Assembly: GCA_038247175.1 (NCBI GenBank) | Contig: JBBRVD010000192.1 | Location: forward strand, 1 to 6,937 | DNA length: 6,937 bases | DNA from: CAISIP01 sp038247175 | Lineage (GTDB): Bacteria; Pseudomonadota; Gammaproteobacteria; Burkholderiales; Burkholderiaceae_C | Direction: 5' to 3' | Shown here: piece by piece, positions 1 to 6,552 of the stretch | How the letters are laid out: the number at the start of each line of letters is the position of its first letter | How positions within the stretch are numbered: the stretch's first letter is position 1 | The notes under the pieces: generated by a model | What the model saw: the letters and a program-made list of their open reading frames with translations, nothing else | What the model was told of the DNA's origin: nothing | Database searches by the model: none | Made by a program: the position numbers and the translations under genes

Positions 1-797
1 ACCGCCTTGGCCAGCGCCACCGCCTGCTCGCCCATGGCCTTGCGGGTGATATCGCTGATGAACGGGCTGGGAGCCTCCTCGATCACCTTCTGATGCCGGC
101 GCTGGATCGAGCACTCTCGTTCGTTGAGGTAGACCACGTTGCCGTACGCGTCGCCGACAAGCTGGATCTCGATATGGCGCGGCTCCTCGACGAATTTCTC
201 GATGAAGACCCGGTCGTCGCCGAAGCTGTTGCGCGCTTCGTTGCGGCAGCTGGTGAAAGACGCATGGGCTTCCTTGTCGTCGTGGGCCACGCGCAGGCCC
301 TTGCCACCGCCGCCGGCACTGGCCTTGATCATCACCGGGTAGCCGATGGAGCGCGCGATCTCGACCGCCTTGTCGGCGTCGTCGATCGCGTCGTTGACGC
401 CGGGAATGCAGTTCACCCCCGCCGCGCCGGCCAGCCGCTTGGATTCGATCTTGTCGCCCATGGCCGAGATGGAGTAATGCTTGGGGCCGATGAAAACGAT
501 GCCCTCCTCCTCGGCCCGCTTCGCGAACCCGGCGTTTTCGCTCAGGAAGCCGTATCCGGGATGCAGCGCCTGCGCGCCGGTCTGCTTGCAGGCGGCGATG
601 ATGCGATCGGCCAGCAGGTAGCTCTCGCGGCTGGGCGCGGCACCGATATGCACCGACTCGTCGGCCAGCGCCACGTGGCGCGCGTCGCGGTCCGCATCCG
701 AGAACACGGCCACCGTCTGGATGCCCATCTTGCGCGCGGTCTTGATCACCCTGCAGGCGATCTCCCCTCTATTGGCGATCAGTATCTTGTCAAACAT
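1..797 (-). CDS. pccA: Propionyl-CoA carboxylase, biotin carboxylase (alpha) subunit, N-terminal 265 residues; partial at left edge
   Basis: The biotin carboxylase half of an acyl-CoA carboxylase: it uses ATP and bicarbonate to carboxylate biotin, and the neighbouring beta subunit passes the carboxyl group to propionyl-CoA. The visible part holds the preATP-grasp domain (ANRGEIA at residues 8-14, HPGYGFLSEN at 79-88) and most of the ATP-grasp domain, with Lys158, the glycine-rich loop GGGGKG at 162-167, HIEIQ at 208-212, and the catalytic stretch ECSIQRRHQK at 228-237. All family residues I can check are present. The end of the BC domain and any BCCP/biotin domain lie beyond the left edge. 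The ATG at 797 is 9 nt after an AGGAG ribosome site and gives the usual family N-terminus. It starts 13 nt after the pccB stop, as last visible gene of the operon. From the N-terminal part alone it could be another acyl-CoA carboxylase alpha chain (methylcrotonyl- or acetyl-CoA); the propionyl assignment rests on the linked mutase, MeaB and PccB. Confidence 0.93.
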   Translation of the reverse strand, partial: MFDKILIANRGEIACRVIKTARKMGIQTVAVFSDADRDARHVALADESVHIGAAPSRESYLLADRIIAACKQTGAQALHPGYGFLSENAGFAKRAEEEGIVFIGPKHYSISAMGDKIESKRLAGAAGVNCIPGVNDAIDDADKAVEIARSIGYPVMIKASAGGGGKGLRVAHDDKEAHASFTSCRNEARNSFGDDRVFIEKFVEEPRHIEIQLVGDAYGNVVYLNERECSIQRRHQKVIEEAPSPFISDITRKAMGEQAVALAKA

Positions 798-806
798 GGT
801 GCTTGT

Positions 807-811
807 CTCCT
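807..811 (-). promoter_or_regulatory. Ribosome binding site of pccA, overlapping the pccB stop
   Basis: On the minus strand AGGAG lies 9 nt before the pccA ATG. Its first A is the last base of the pccB stop codon (TGAGGAG), so a ribosome terminating on pccB sits on the pccA initiation site. This supports coupled, stoichiometric synthesis of the two carboxylase subunits. Confidence 0.8.
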
Positions 812-2343
812 CACAGTGGAATATTGCCGTGTTTGCGCCACGGGTTCTCGATCTTCTTGTCCTTGAGCATCACCAGGCTGCGGCAGATGCGTTTGCGCGT
901 CTCGTGAGGCAGGATCACGTCGTCGATGAAACCCCGCGCGCCGGCCACGAAGGGGTTGGCGAAGCGCCTCTTGTATTCAGCCTCCCTGGCCGCCAGTTTG
1001 GCGGCGTCCCCCTTGTCCTGGCGAAAGATGATTTCGACCGCGCCCTTGGCGCCCATCACTGCGATCTCGGCGTTGGGCCAGGCAAAGTTGACGTCGCCCC
1101 GCAAGTGCTTGGAGCTCATCACGTCGTAGGCTCCGCCATACGCCTTGCGGGTTATCACGGTGATCTTGGGCACGGTGCATTCGGCATACGCGTACAGCAG
1201 CTTGGCACCGTGCTTGATGATGCCGCCGTACTCCTGGCTGGTGCCGGGCATGAACCCGGGCACATCGACGAAAGTCACGACCGGGATGTTGAAAGCGTCG
1301 CAGAAGCGCACGAAACGCGCCGCCTTGACAGACGACTTGATGTCCAGGCAGCCCGCCAGCACCAGCGGCTGGTTGGCAACGATACCCACCGTCTGGCCGC
1401 CCATGCGGGCGAAACCGATCAGGATGTTGCGCGCGTAATCGGGTTGCAGTTCGAAGAAATCGCCGTCGTCGACTGACTTGAGGATCAACTCCTTCATGTC
1501 GTAAGGCTTGTTCGGGTTGTCGGGAATCAGCGTGTCCAGGCTGGTGTCCAGGCGGTCTGTCGGGTCGCCGCTGTCGCGCACCGGTGCCTTCTCCCGGTTG
1601 TTCAGCGGCAGGTAGTTGTACAGCCGGCGCAACATCAGGAGCGCCTGCACGTCGTTCTCGAACGCCAGATCGGCAACCCCGCTGCGGGTAGTGTGGCTGA
1701 CGGCGCCGCCGAGTTGCTCGGCCGTGACCTCCTCATGGGTCACGGTCTTGACCACCTCCGGCCCGGTCACGAACATGTACGAGCTGTCCTTGACCATGAA
1801 AATGAAATCGGTCATGGCCGGCGAGTACACCGCACCGCCCGCGCACGGGCCCATGATCATGCTGATCTGCGGCACGACGCCGCTGGCCATCACATTGCGC
1901 TGGAACACGTCGGCATAACCGCCAAGCGAGGCCACGCCCTCCTGGATGCGCGCACCGCCGGAATCGTTCAGGCCGATCACCGGCGCGCCGACCGTCATGG
2001 CCTGGTCCATCACCTTGCAGATCTTCTCCGCATGGGCTTCGGACAAGGCGCCGCCGAACACGGTGAAGTCCTGGCTGAACACGAACACCAGGCGCCCGTT
2101 GATCATGCCGTAACCGGTCACCACGCCGTCGCCCGGAATCCTCTGGTCCTGCATGCCAAAGTCGACGCAGCGGTGCTCGACGAACATGTCCCATTCTTCG
2201 AAGGTACCTTCGTCGAGCAGCAATTCAAGGCGCTCGCGCGCCGTCAGCTTGCCCTTGGCATGTTGCGCCTCGATGCGCTTGTCGCCGCCGCCCTTGCGCG
2301 CCCGCTCGCGCATGGTCTCAAGTTGTTCCAGAATTTCATGCAT
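811..2343 (-). CDS. pccB: Propionyl-CoA carboxylase, carboxyltransferase (beta) subunit, 510 aa
   Basis: Carboxyltransferase that moves CO2 from carboxybiotin to propionyl-CoA, forming methylmalonyl-CoA; in the cytoplasm it assembles with PccA. It has two crotonase-like halves. The N-terminal half carries SGGARIQEG at residues 128-136 and GPCAGGAVYSPA at 165-176; the C-terminal half carries DVPGFMPGTSQE at 360-371 and KAYGGAYDVM at 400-409, the usual oxyanion-loop regions of the two sites. Length matches bacterial and mitochondrial PccB chains. The ATG at 2343 is chosen because it yields the family N-terminus (MHEILEQLE) and has a GGAG ribosome site 7 nt upstream; the reading frame stays open 69 codons further upstream, but that extension has low-complexity Arg/Ala/Cys composition and lies inside the preceding gene. 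It overlaps that gene by 8 nt and is followed after 13 nt by pccA. An acyl-CoA carboxylase of broader specificity is possible, but PccB fits best given the mutase and MeaB genes. Confidence 0.96.
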   Translation of the reverse strand: MHEILEQLETMRERARKGGGDKRIEAQHAKGKLTARERLELLLDEGTFEEWDMFVEHRCVDFGMQDQRIPGDGVVTGYGMINGRLVFVFSQDFTVFGGALSEAHAEKICKVMDQAMTVGAPVIGLNDSGGARIQEGVASLGGYADVFQRNVMASGVVPQISMIMGPCAGGAVYSPAMTDFIFMVKDSSYMFVTGPEVVKTVTHEEVTAEQLGGAVSHTTRSGVADLAFENDVQALLMLRRLYNYLPLNNREKAPVRDSGDPTDRLDTSLDTLIPDNPNKPYDMKELILKSVDDGDFFELQPDYARNILIGFARMGGQTVGIVANQPLVLAGCLDIKSSVKAARFVRFCDAFNIPVVTFVDVPGFMPGTSQEYGGIIKHGAKLLYAYAECTVPKITVITRKAYGGAYDVMSSKHLRGDVNFAWPNAEIAVMGAKGAVEIIFRQDKGDAAKLAAREAEYKRRFANPFVAGARGFIDDVILPHETRKRICRSLVMLKDKKIENPWRKHGNIPL

Positions 2344-3145
2344 CGTTTTTCTCCGTGAAGGGGGGCTCATGGTTTGCCAGATGGTGCCGGAACATCGCCG
2401 CACCGACTGCCTGCAGGCTGACGAAATCTTTCCCCCAGATCCTGCGGCTGGTGGGCAGGTAGCGCAGCCAGGACAGGCGGCGCGCCGCATGGCGAAGGAC
2501 TGCGCGCACCGGCTCGGACTCGCGCGACAACACGGCGTGCAAAGCGGCATCGAGTCGATTCGGCTCCAGGGCCAGGTTAAACAGCGACGACTGCAGGTAG
2601 ATCAGCCAGTCGCGCGCCTGGGCCTGCGCCAGTGTCATCACTTCGAGCGGGTCGTCCTCGAAATCGATCAGGCCTTCAAAATGATCGGAGACGATGATGT
2701 TGCGTGCAAAGCACTGGCTCAGGTACTGACCCCGCGCATGGACCAGCAGCAGATGCTCCATCGCGGCCATCCACAGACCATACGCCTGCGGACCCTGCTC
2801 GCGCAAGACGCGGGCCAGGTCGTTGGATCCGATGTACGACATGGCGAAATAGCCGGACGCCACATGGTGCACCTGCGGCACCGCGATGCCGGCTGCGCGC
2901 AAGGCGCGCAGCCGCTCGATCTCGATCGCCTGCGACCGCGCGCCTCCGTGAACCGGAACCGCCTTCAGATACGGTACCCCGGCCAGCCAGGCGAACATGT
3001 TCAGCACCCGATGCGCCCAGGGGCCGCGCAACCGGCGCTGTCCCTTGACCAGCATCGGTCCTTCGGGCAGGTCCATCACTTCGACCCGCTTGCGCCGCCA
3101 GACGGTCGAGGACTCGATGCGGCTGATCGAGGTCAGCGAGATCAC
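2336..3145 (-). CDS. Kinase-fold-like protein of unknown function, 269 aa (GTG start), between meaB and pccB
   Basis: I cannot name a specific function. The order of motifs resembles the small bacterial lipopolysaccharide/Bud32-like kinase group. There is a candidate ATP-lysine region (Lys34 in MLVKGQR, or Lys61 in YLKAVPV), a helix-C-like stretch with Glu75/Glu77 (AIEIERLRAL) followed by GIAVPQV, a hinge-like FAMSYIGSNDL at 100-110, a catalytic-loop-like segment from His136 and Gly139 to Arg148-Asn149, and a DFG-equivalent Asp161-Phe162-Glu163. Oddly, the position five residues before Asn149, normally the catalytic Asp, is Gln144, and the position two before that is Leu142. The protein may therefore be an atypical kinase, a pseudokinase, or a divergent family with other chemistry. 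The Arg-rich C-terminal third is predicted helical; no signal peptide or clear membrane segment is seen. The GTG at 3145 is chosen because it overlaps the meaB stop (GTGA) and has a strong AAGGAGG 10 nt upstream; an internal ATG (Met24) is an alternative. It overlaps pccB by 8 nt. Confidence 0.75.
   Translation of the reverse strand: MISLTSISRIESSTVWRRKRVEVMDLPEGPMLVKGQRRLRGPWAHRVLNMFAWLAGVPYLKAVPVHGGARSQAIEIERLRALRAAGIAVPQVHHVASGYFAMSYIGSNDLARVLREQGPQAYGLWMAAMEHLLLVHARGQYLSQCFARNIIVSDHFEGLIDFEDDPLEVMTLAQAQARDWLIYLQSSLFNLALEPNRLDAALHAVLSRESEPVRAVLRHAARRLSWLRYLPTSRRIWGKDFVSLQAVGAAMFRHHLANHEPPFTEKNDA
2351..2354 (-). promoter_or_regulatory. Ribosome binding site of pccB
   Basis: GGAG on the minus strand, 7 nt before the pccB ATG, inside the last codons of the upstream gene. 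It supports starting pccB at 2343 rather than at the far-upstream in-frame ATG near 2550, which has no comparable family match. Confidence 0.7.
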
Positions 3146-4248
3146 GAAGCCTGGCCCTCCTTCTGCAGTGGATCGTCCGGTGGACCCCCGGCGCCGGACC
3201 GAAACAGGCCCAGCAACTCGCGCGCCGCCGCCGACGCAACCACGGTTCCATCGGCGACCTCGCGCGACAACACGGACAAGCGCGATCGCACCCGTGCGTC
3301 GGCGCGAAACGCCTGGCGCAGGCCCGATTCGATGCGCTCCCACATCCAGGACAAGGCCTGCTCGCGTCGGCGTGACTCCCAGGCACCACTGCCGCTGCGC
3401 AGCATACGGAACTCCCGTGCGGCAGACCACACGCCATCCACCCCCTGCCCGGACAGGGCACTGAGTTGCAGCACCTTCGGATGCCATGAAGCCGCGTCGT
3501 GCTCGGCCCGCTGGGGGTGACCGTGTTGTCCCAGCAGGCGCAGCGAGGAGGTGATCTGGGCGCGGGCACGACTGGCGGCGTCAGGGTCGAGATCCGCCTT
3601 GTTGATCAGTACCAGGTCCGCCACCTCCATCACACCCTTCTTGATCGCCTGCAACTCGTCGCCGGCGTTGGGCAGTTGCATCAGCACGAACATGTCGGTC
3701 ATGCCGGCCACCGCCACCTCGCTTTGCCCGACGCCGACTGTCTCGACGATCACCACGTCGTATCCCGCGGCTTCGAACACCAGCATCGCCTCGCGGGTTT
3801 TCTCGGCGACCCCGCCCAACGTGCCGCTGGACGGACTGGGCCGGATATACGCCTTGTCGTGCACCGAGAGTTGCTCCATGCGCGTCTTGTCCCCCAGGAT
3901 GGAGCCGCCCGAGACCGTCGACGACGGGTCGACCGTCAGCACCGCAACCGCCAACCCCTGATCGATCAGGTACAGGCCCAACGCTTCGATCAATGTCGAC
4001 TTGCCGACGCCGGGCACCCCGCTCAGGCCGAGGCGAAAAGCGCCACCCGCATGCGGCATCAGGCGCGCCAGCAACAGGTCGGCCTGCGCCCGGTGATCGG
4101 CACGGGTCGACTCGAGCAAGGTGATGGCCTTGGCGATCGCGCGGCGTCGAGGCAGGCCCGACCCACCGATCACCGCATCGGCTAAAAGGTCATGCACCGG
4201 GCGCATTGCATCACCTTTGTCGGCGCAAGTCAGGACCTTCGACTCCAT
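3142..4248 (-). CDS. meaB: MeaB/ArgK-family GTPase, methylmalonyl-CoA mutase chaperone, 368 aa
   Basis: G3E-type P-loop GTPase (MeaB in bacteria, MMAA in humans; old names ArgK or LAO/AO transport ATPase). In this family it binds methylmalonyl-CoA mutase, gates delivery of adenosylcobalamin and ejects inactivated cofactor. Visible motifs are the Walker A GVPGVGKS at residues 77-84, a VDPSS stretch at 106-110, the Asp120/Lys121 GDKTRM segment, ETVGVGQSE at 169-177 (switch region), the PNAGDELQ to Lys203-Lys204 segment corresponding to switch III, and the guanine-specificity motif NKAD at 216-219. The C-terminal helical dimerisation region ends in a Gly/Pro-rich tail. It starts 9 nt after the mutase stop, which strongly supports the chaperone role. 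Start choice is uncertain: the ATG at 4248 has no visible ribosome site, while Met15 (ATG at 4206) has AAGG 7 nt upstream and gives a family-like N-terminal length (354 aa). Its stop overlaps the next gene's GTG. Confidence 0.95.
   Translation of the reverse strand: MESKVLTCADKGDAMRPVHDLLADAVIGGSGLPRRRAIAKAITLLESTRADHRAQADLLLARLMPHAGGAFRLGLSGVPGVGKSTLIEALGLYLIDQGLAVAVLTVDPSSTVSGGSILGDKTRMEQLSVHDKAYIRPSPSSGTLGGVAEKTREAMLVFEAAGYDVVIVETVGVGQSEVAVAGMTDMFVLMQLPNAGDELQAIKKGVMEVADLVLINKADLDPDAASRARAQITSSLRLLGQHGHPQRAEHDAASWHPKVLQLSALSGQGVDGVWSAAREFRMLRSGSGAWESRRREQALSWMWERIESGLRQAFRADARVRSRLSVLSREVADGTVVASAAARELLGLFRSGAGGPPDDPLQKEGQAS
3156..3162 (-). promoter_or_regulatory. Strong ribosome binding site deciding the GTG start of the kinase-like gene
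   Basis: AAGGAGG on the minus strand, embedded in the Gln-Lys-Glu-Gly codons near the meaB C-terminus and 10 nt before the GTG at 3145. It is the best Shine-Dalgarno match I see in the window. It argues for this GTG over longer in-frame extensions, which run back into meaB and have Arg/Gly-rich shadow-frame composition. Confidence 0.75.
4210..4218 (-). promoter_or_regulatory. Candidate ribosome binding site for the alternative meaB start (Met15)
   Basis: On the minus strand AAAGGTGAT precedes an in-frame ATG at 4206; its AAGG core is 7 nt from that ATG, and AGGTGAT also matches the 16S anti-Shine-Dalgarno complement. The upstream ATG at 4248 has no such element, so translation may begin at Met15. 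Confidence 0.45.
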
Positions 4249-4257
4249 GAAATCTGG

Positions 4258-6456
4258 TCAGACGGCCTGTGCGGCACAAATCTGCTTGAGCACATCGGCC
4301 GCCGAGTCCGGGATCGGCGTACCCGGGCCATAGATGCCCTTGACGCCGGCCTGGTACAGGAAGTCGTAGTCCTGCCGCGGCACCACGCCTCCGACGAAGA
4401 CGACGATGTCATTGGCGCCCTGCTGGCGCAATTCGGCGATGATGGCCGGCACCAGCGTCTTGTGGCCGGCAGCGAGCGTGGACACGCCCACTGCATGCAC
4501 GTCGTTCTCGATCGCCTGGCGGGCGCATTCCTGCGGCGTCTGGAACAGCGGGCCGATATCGACGTCGAAACCGAGGTCGGCGAACGCGGTGGCCACCACC
4601 TTGGCGCCGCGGTCATGCCCGTCCTGTCCGAGCTTGGCGATCATCACCCGGGGCCGGCGCCCTTGCTGCTCGGCGAATTGCGCGATGTCCCGCTTGATCG
4701 TTTCCCATTGCTGCAGAACGGCTCCCGCATGGGCGGCGTTGTCATACGAAGCGGCATAGACGCCGCTGACCTTGTGCGTGTCGGCGCGGTGACGACCAAA
4801 AACCTTCTCCAGCGCATCGCTGACCTCGCCGACGGTGGCGCGCACCCGCATGGCCGTGATCGACAAATCGAGCAGGTTGCCACTATTGTCATGCGCCGCC
4901 TGTGTCAATGCTGCCAGAGCGGCATCAACCGCCGTGGTGTCGCGTTCGGCGCGGATCTTCCGCAACCGCCGGATCTGCCCTTCACGCACCGCGACGTTGT
5001 CGATGTCGCGCGTCTCGATCTCGTCATGGGACTGGAGCCGGTATTTGTTGACGCCGACAATGACGTCCTGTCCCGAATCGATCCGTGCCTGTTTGTCGGC
5101 CGCGGCAGCTTCGATCTTGAGCTTGGCCCAGCCACTGTCGACCGCCTTGACCATTCCGCCCATGGCCTGCACTTCCTCGATGATTTTCCAGGCCGCGTCG
5201 GCCATGTCCTGGGTCAGCTTCTCCATCATATAGCTGCCAGCCCAGGGGTCGATCACGTTCGGAATATGCGTCTCTTCCTGGATGATGAGCTGGGTGTTGC
5301 GCGCGATGCGGCTGGAGAAGTCGGTCGGCAGCGCGATGGCTTCGTCGAAGCTGTTGGTGTGCAGGCTCTGCGTACCGCCGAAAACAGCCGCCATGGCCTC
5401 GATCGTCGTGCGCACGATATTGTTGTAGGGGTCCTGCTCGGTCAACGACCAGCCCGAGGTCTGGCAATGGGTGCGCAGCATCAGGCTCTTGGGATTCTTG
5501 GCCTCGAATCCCTGCATGATGCGGTACCACAACAACCGCGCCGCGCGCAGCTTGGCCACTTCCAGATAGAAGTTCATGCCGATGGCCCAGAAAAAACTCA
5601 GCCGCGGCGCGAACTCATCGACATCCATACCCTTGCCGATCGCCGTCTTCACATACGCCTGGCCATCGGCCAGCGTGAAGGCCAGCTCCAGCGACTGGTT
5701 GGCACCGGCCTCCTGCATGTGATAACCGGAGATGCTGATCGAATTGAAGCGCGGCATATGGGCCGCGGTGTATTCCAGGATGTCGCCGATGATGCGCATC
5801 GACGGCAACGGTGGGTAAATATAGGTGTTGCGAACCATGAACTCCTTGAGGATGTCATTCTGGATCGTCCCGCTCAGCTGCGCCTGTTGCACACCTTGCT
5901 CCTGCGCTGCCACCACGTAACCGGCCAGCACCGGCAGTACCGCGCCATTCATCGTCATGGACACGCTGACCTTGGCCAGGTCGATCTGGTCGAACAGGAC
6001 CTTCATGTCCTCCACGCTGTCGATCGCCACGCCGGCCTTGCCGACATCGCCTGTCACCCGCGGATGGTCGGAGTCGTAGCCGCGGTGCGTCGCCAGGTCG
6101 AAGGCAACCGAAACGCCCTGCCCGCCCGCTGCCAATGCCTTGCGATAGAAGGTATTCGACTCCTCGGCCGTCGAGAAGCCGGCGTATTGCCGGATCGTCC
6201 AGGGACGTACTGCGTACATCGTGGCTTGTGGCCCGCGCAGATACGGCGCGAACCCCGGCAGGCTGTTGGCATGCGTCAGGCCTTCAAGGTCGGCGGCGGT
6301 GTACAGCGGCTTGACGGTGATGCCGTCAGGGGTATGCCAGTTCAAGGCGTCGAGGTCGCCCCCGGGAACGGACTTGCGTGCCGCGGCCTGCCACTGCGCC
6401 ATGTCGCTATCCGCGTCGGCTATGGATGCGCTCGGGGGTGATTTGTCGTAGCTCAT
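4258..6456 (-). CDS. scpA: Methylmalonyl-CoA mutase, single-chain, B12-dependent, 732 aa
   Basis: Adenosylcobalamin-dependent radical enzyme that interconverts methylmalonyl-CoA and succinyl-CoA in the cytoplasm. One chain carries both parts: an N-terminal substrate-binding TIM barrel (about residues 40-560) and a C-terminal cobalamin-binding domain (about 599-732). The latter has the base-off signature Asp612-x-His614-x-x-Gly617, then GVSTLAAG at 658-665 and VGGVVP at 689-695. In the barrel, Tyr91 (RQYAGF), Arg209 (RNTYIYPP) and His246 (SGYHMQEAGA) align, with a constant offset of two, to Tyr89, Arg207 and His244 of the Propionibacterium alpha chain as I remember them, so the mutase active site looks intact. 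Length is close to E. coli Sbm/ScpA. No small partner subunit is nearby, so a homodimer is expected. The ATG at 6456 gives a short polar leader before the conserved region; only a weak GGA ribosome site is seen. First gene of the operon, with meaB next. Isobutyryl- or ethylmalonyl-CoA mutase is less likely given PccAB. Confidence 0.97.
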   Translation of the reverse strand: MSYDKSPPSASIADADSDMAQWQAAARKSVPGGDLDALNWHTPDGITVKPLYTAADLEGLTHANSLPGFAPYLRGPQATMYAVRPWTIRQYAGFSTAEESNTFYRKALAAGGQGVSVAFDLATHRGYDSDHPRVTGDVGKAGVAIDSVEDMKVLFDQIDLAKVSVSMTMNGAVLPVLAGYVVAAQEQGVQQAQLSGTIQNDILKEFMVRNTYIYPPLPSMRIIGDILEYTAAHMPRFNSISISGYHMQEAGANQSLELAFTLADGQAYVKTAIGKGMDVDEFAPRLSFFWAIGMNFYLEVAKLRAARLLWYRIMQGFEAKNPKSLMLRTHCQTSGWSLTEQDPYNNIVRTTIEAMAAVFGGTQSLHTNSFDEAIALPTDFSSRIARNTQLIIQEETHIPNVIDPWAGSYMMEKLTQDMADAAWKIIEEVQAMGGMVKAVDSGWAKLKIEAAAADKQARIDSGQDVIVGVNKYRLQSHDEIETRDIDNVAVREGQIRRLRKIRAERDTTAVDAALAALTQAAHDNSGNLLDLSITAMRVRATVGEVSDALEKVFGRHRADTHKVSGVYAASYDNAAHAGAVLQQWETIKRDIAQFAEQQGRRPRVMIAKLGQDGHDRGAKVVATAFADLGFDVDIGPLFQTPQECARQAIENDVHAVGVSTLAAGHKTLVPAIIAELRQQGANDIVVFVGGVVPRQDYDFLYQAGVKGIYGPGTPIPDSAADVLKQICAAQAV

Positions 6457-6487
6457 GGCATGGGTCCGGATGGTTGCAGTCTGCCCT

Positions 6488-6516
6488 TCACGGTGCGCCG
6501 ATCGGCTGATCCGTGA
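6488..6516. repeat. Nested inverted repeat in the presumed leader of the mutase operon
   Basis: Outer arms TCACGG (6488-6493) and CCGTGA (6511-6516) are perfect inverted copies, and between them lies the perfect 10-bp palindrome GCCGATCGGC (6497-6506). The two are nearly concentric. It sits between the candidate minus-strand promoter and the mutase start, so it could act as a hairpin in the mRNA leader or as a protein-binding site in DNA. It is not followed by a T tract on either strand, so an intrinsic terminator is unlikely. Confidence 0.55.
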
Positions 6517-6517
6517 G

Positions 6518-6545
6518 TTGTGATGCGGGGATCGTTATTTATAAT
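6518..6545 (+). promoter_or_regulatory. Candidate sigma70 promoter of the GntR-family gene
   Basis: TTGTGA at 6518-6523 (4 of 6 to the -35 consensus) and a perfect TATAAT at 6540-6545 are separated by 16 nt. Transcription would start near 6552, leaving a leader of about 47 nt before the ATG at 6599. The -10 box lies inside the AT palindrome, so a bound regulator would block it (autoregulation). Confidence 0.5.
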
Positions 6546-6552
6546 TATAAAT
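6537..6552. repeat. 16-bp perfect AT palindrome between the divergent genes, candidate operator
   Basis: ATTTATAATTATAAAT reads the same on both strands and stands out as an AT island in otherwise GC-rich DNA. It contains a TATAAT on each strand. A second, imperfect dyad (14 of 18 positions, AATT at both ends) covers 6543-6560. A site like this midway between a GntR-family gene and its likely target operon is where an operator is expected, but binding is inference, and part of the symmetry may simply come from two opposed -10 boxes. Confidence 0.55.

Noticed and set aside
93..866. Plus-strand open frame of 257 codons opposite pccA
   Set aside because: It lies antisense to a clear biotin carboxylase and has shadow-frame composition without motifs; no ribosome site or promoter context supports it.
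2344..2550. N-terminal extension of pccB to the ATG at 2550
   Set aside because: The 69 extra residues are Cys/Arg-rich shadow sequence inside the upstream gene; the family N-terminus and a ribosome site are at 2343.
3146..3487. N-terminal extension of the kinase-like gene to an ATG at 3487
   Set aside because: The extra 114 residues are Arg/Gly/Val-rich, lie entirely within meaB in another frame, and have no motif. The GTG at 3145 has a strong ribosome site and a stop-start overlap.
2153..3520. Plus-strand open frame of 455 codons opposite the kinase-like gene and parts of its neighbours
   Set aside because: It crosses three minus-strand genes, is rich in Arg/Gln/Pro/Ala, and shows no family signature. 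The minus-strand gene has ribosome-site, overlap and motif support.
4192..6441. A 749-codon plus-strand open frame almost exactly opposite the mutase gene
   Set aside because: Its translation is His/Asp/Arg/Leu-rich with no recognisable domain, and it mirrors a strongly conserved gene. Long antisense frames are expected where G/C-rich third positions remove stop codons.
6488..6516. Intrinsic terminator
   Set aside because: The inverted repeat has no following U tract in either direction and lies between two divergent starts, where no transcript is expected to end.
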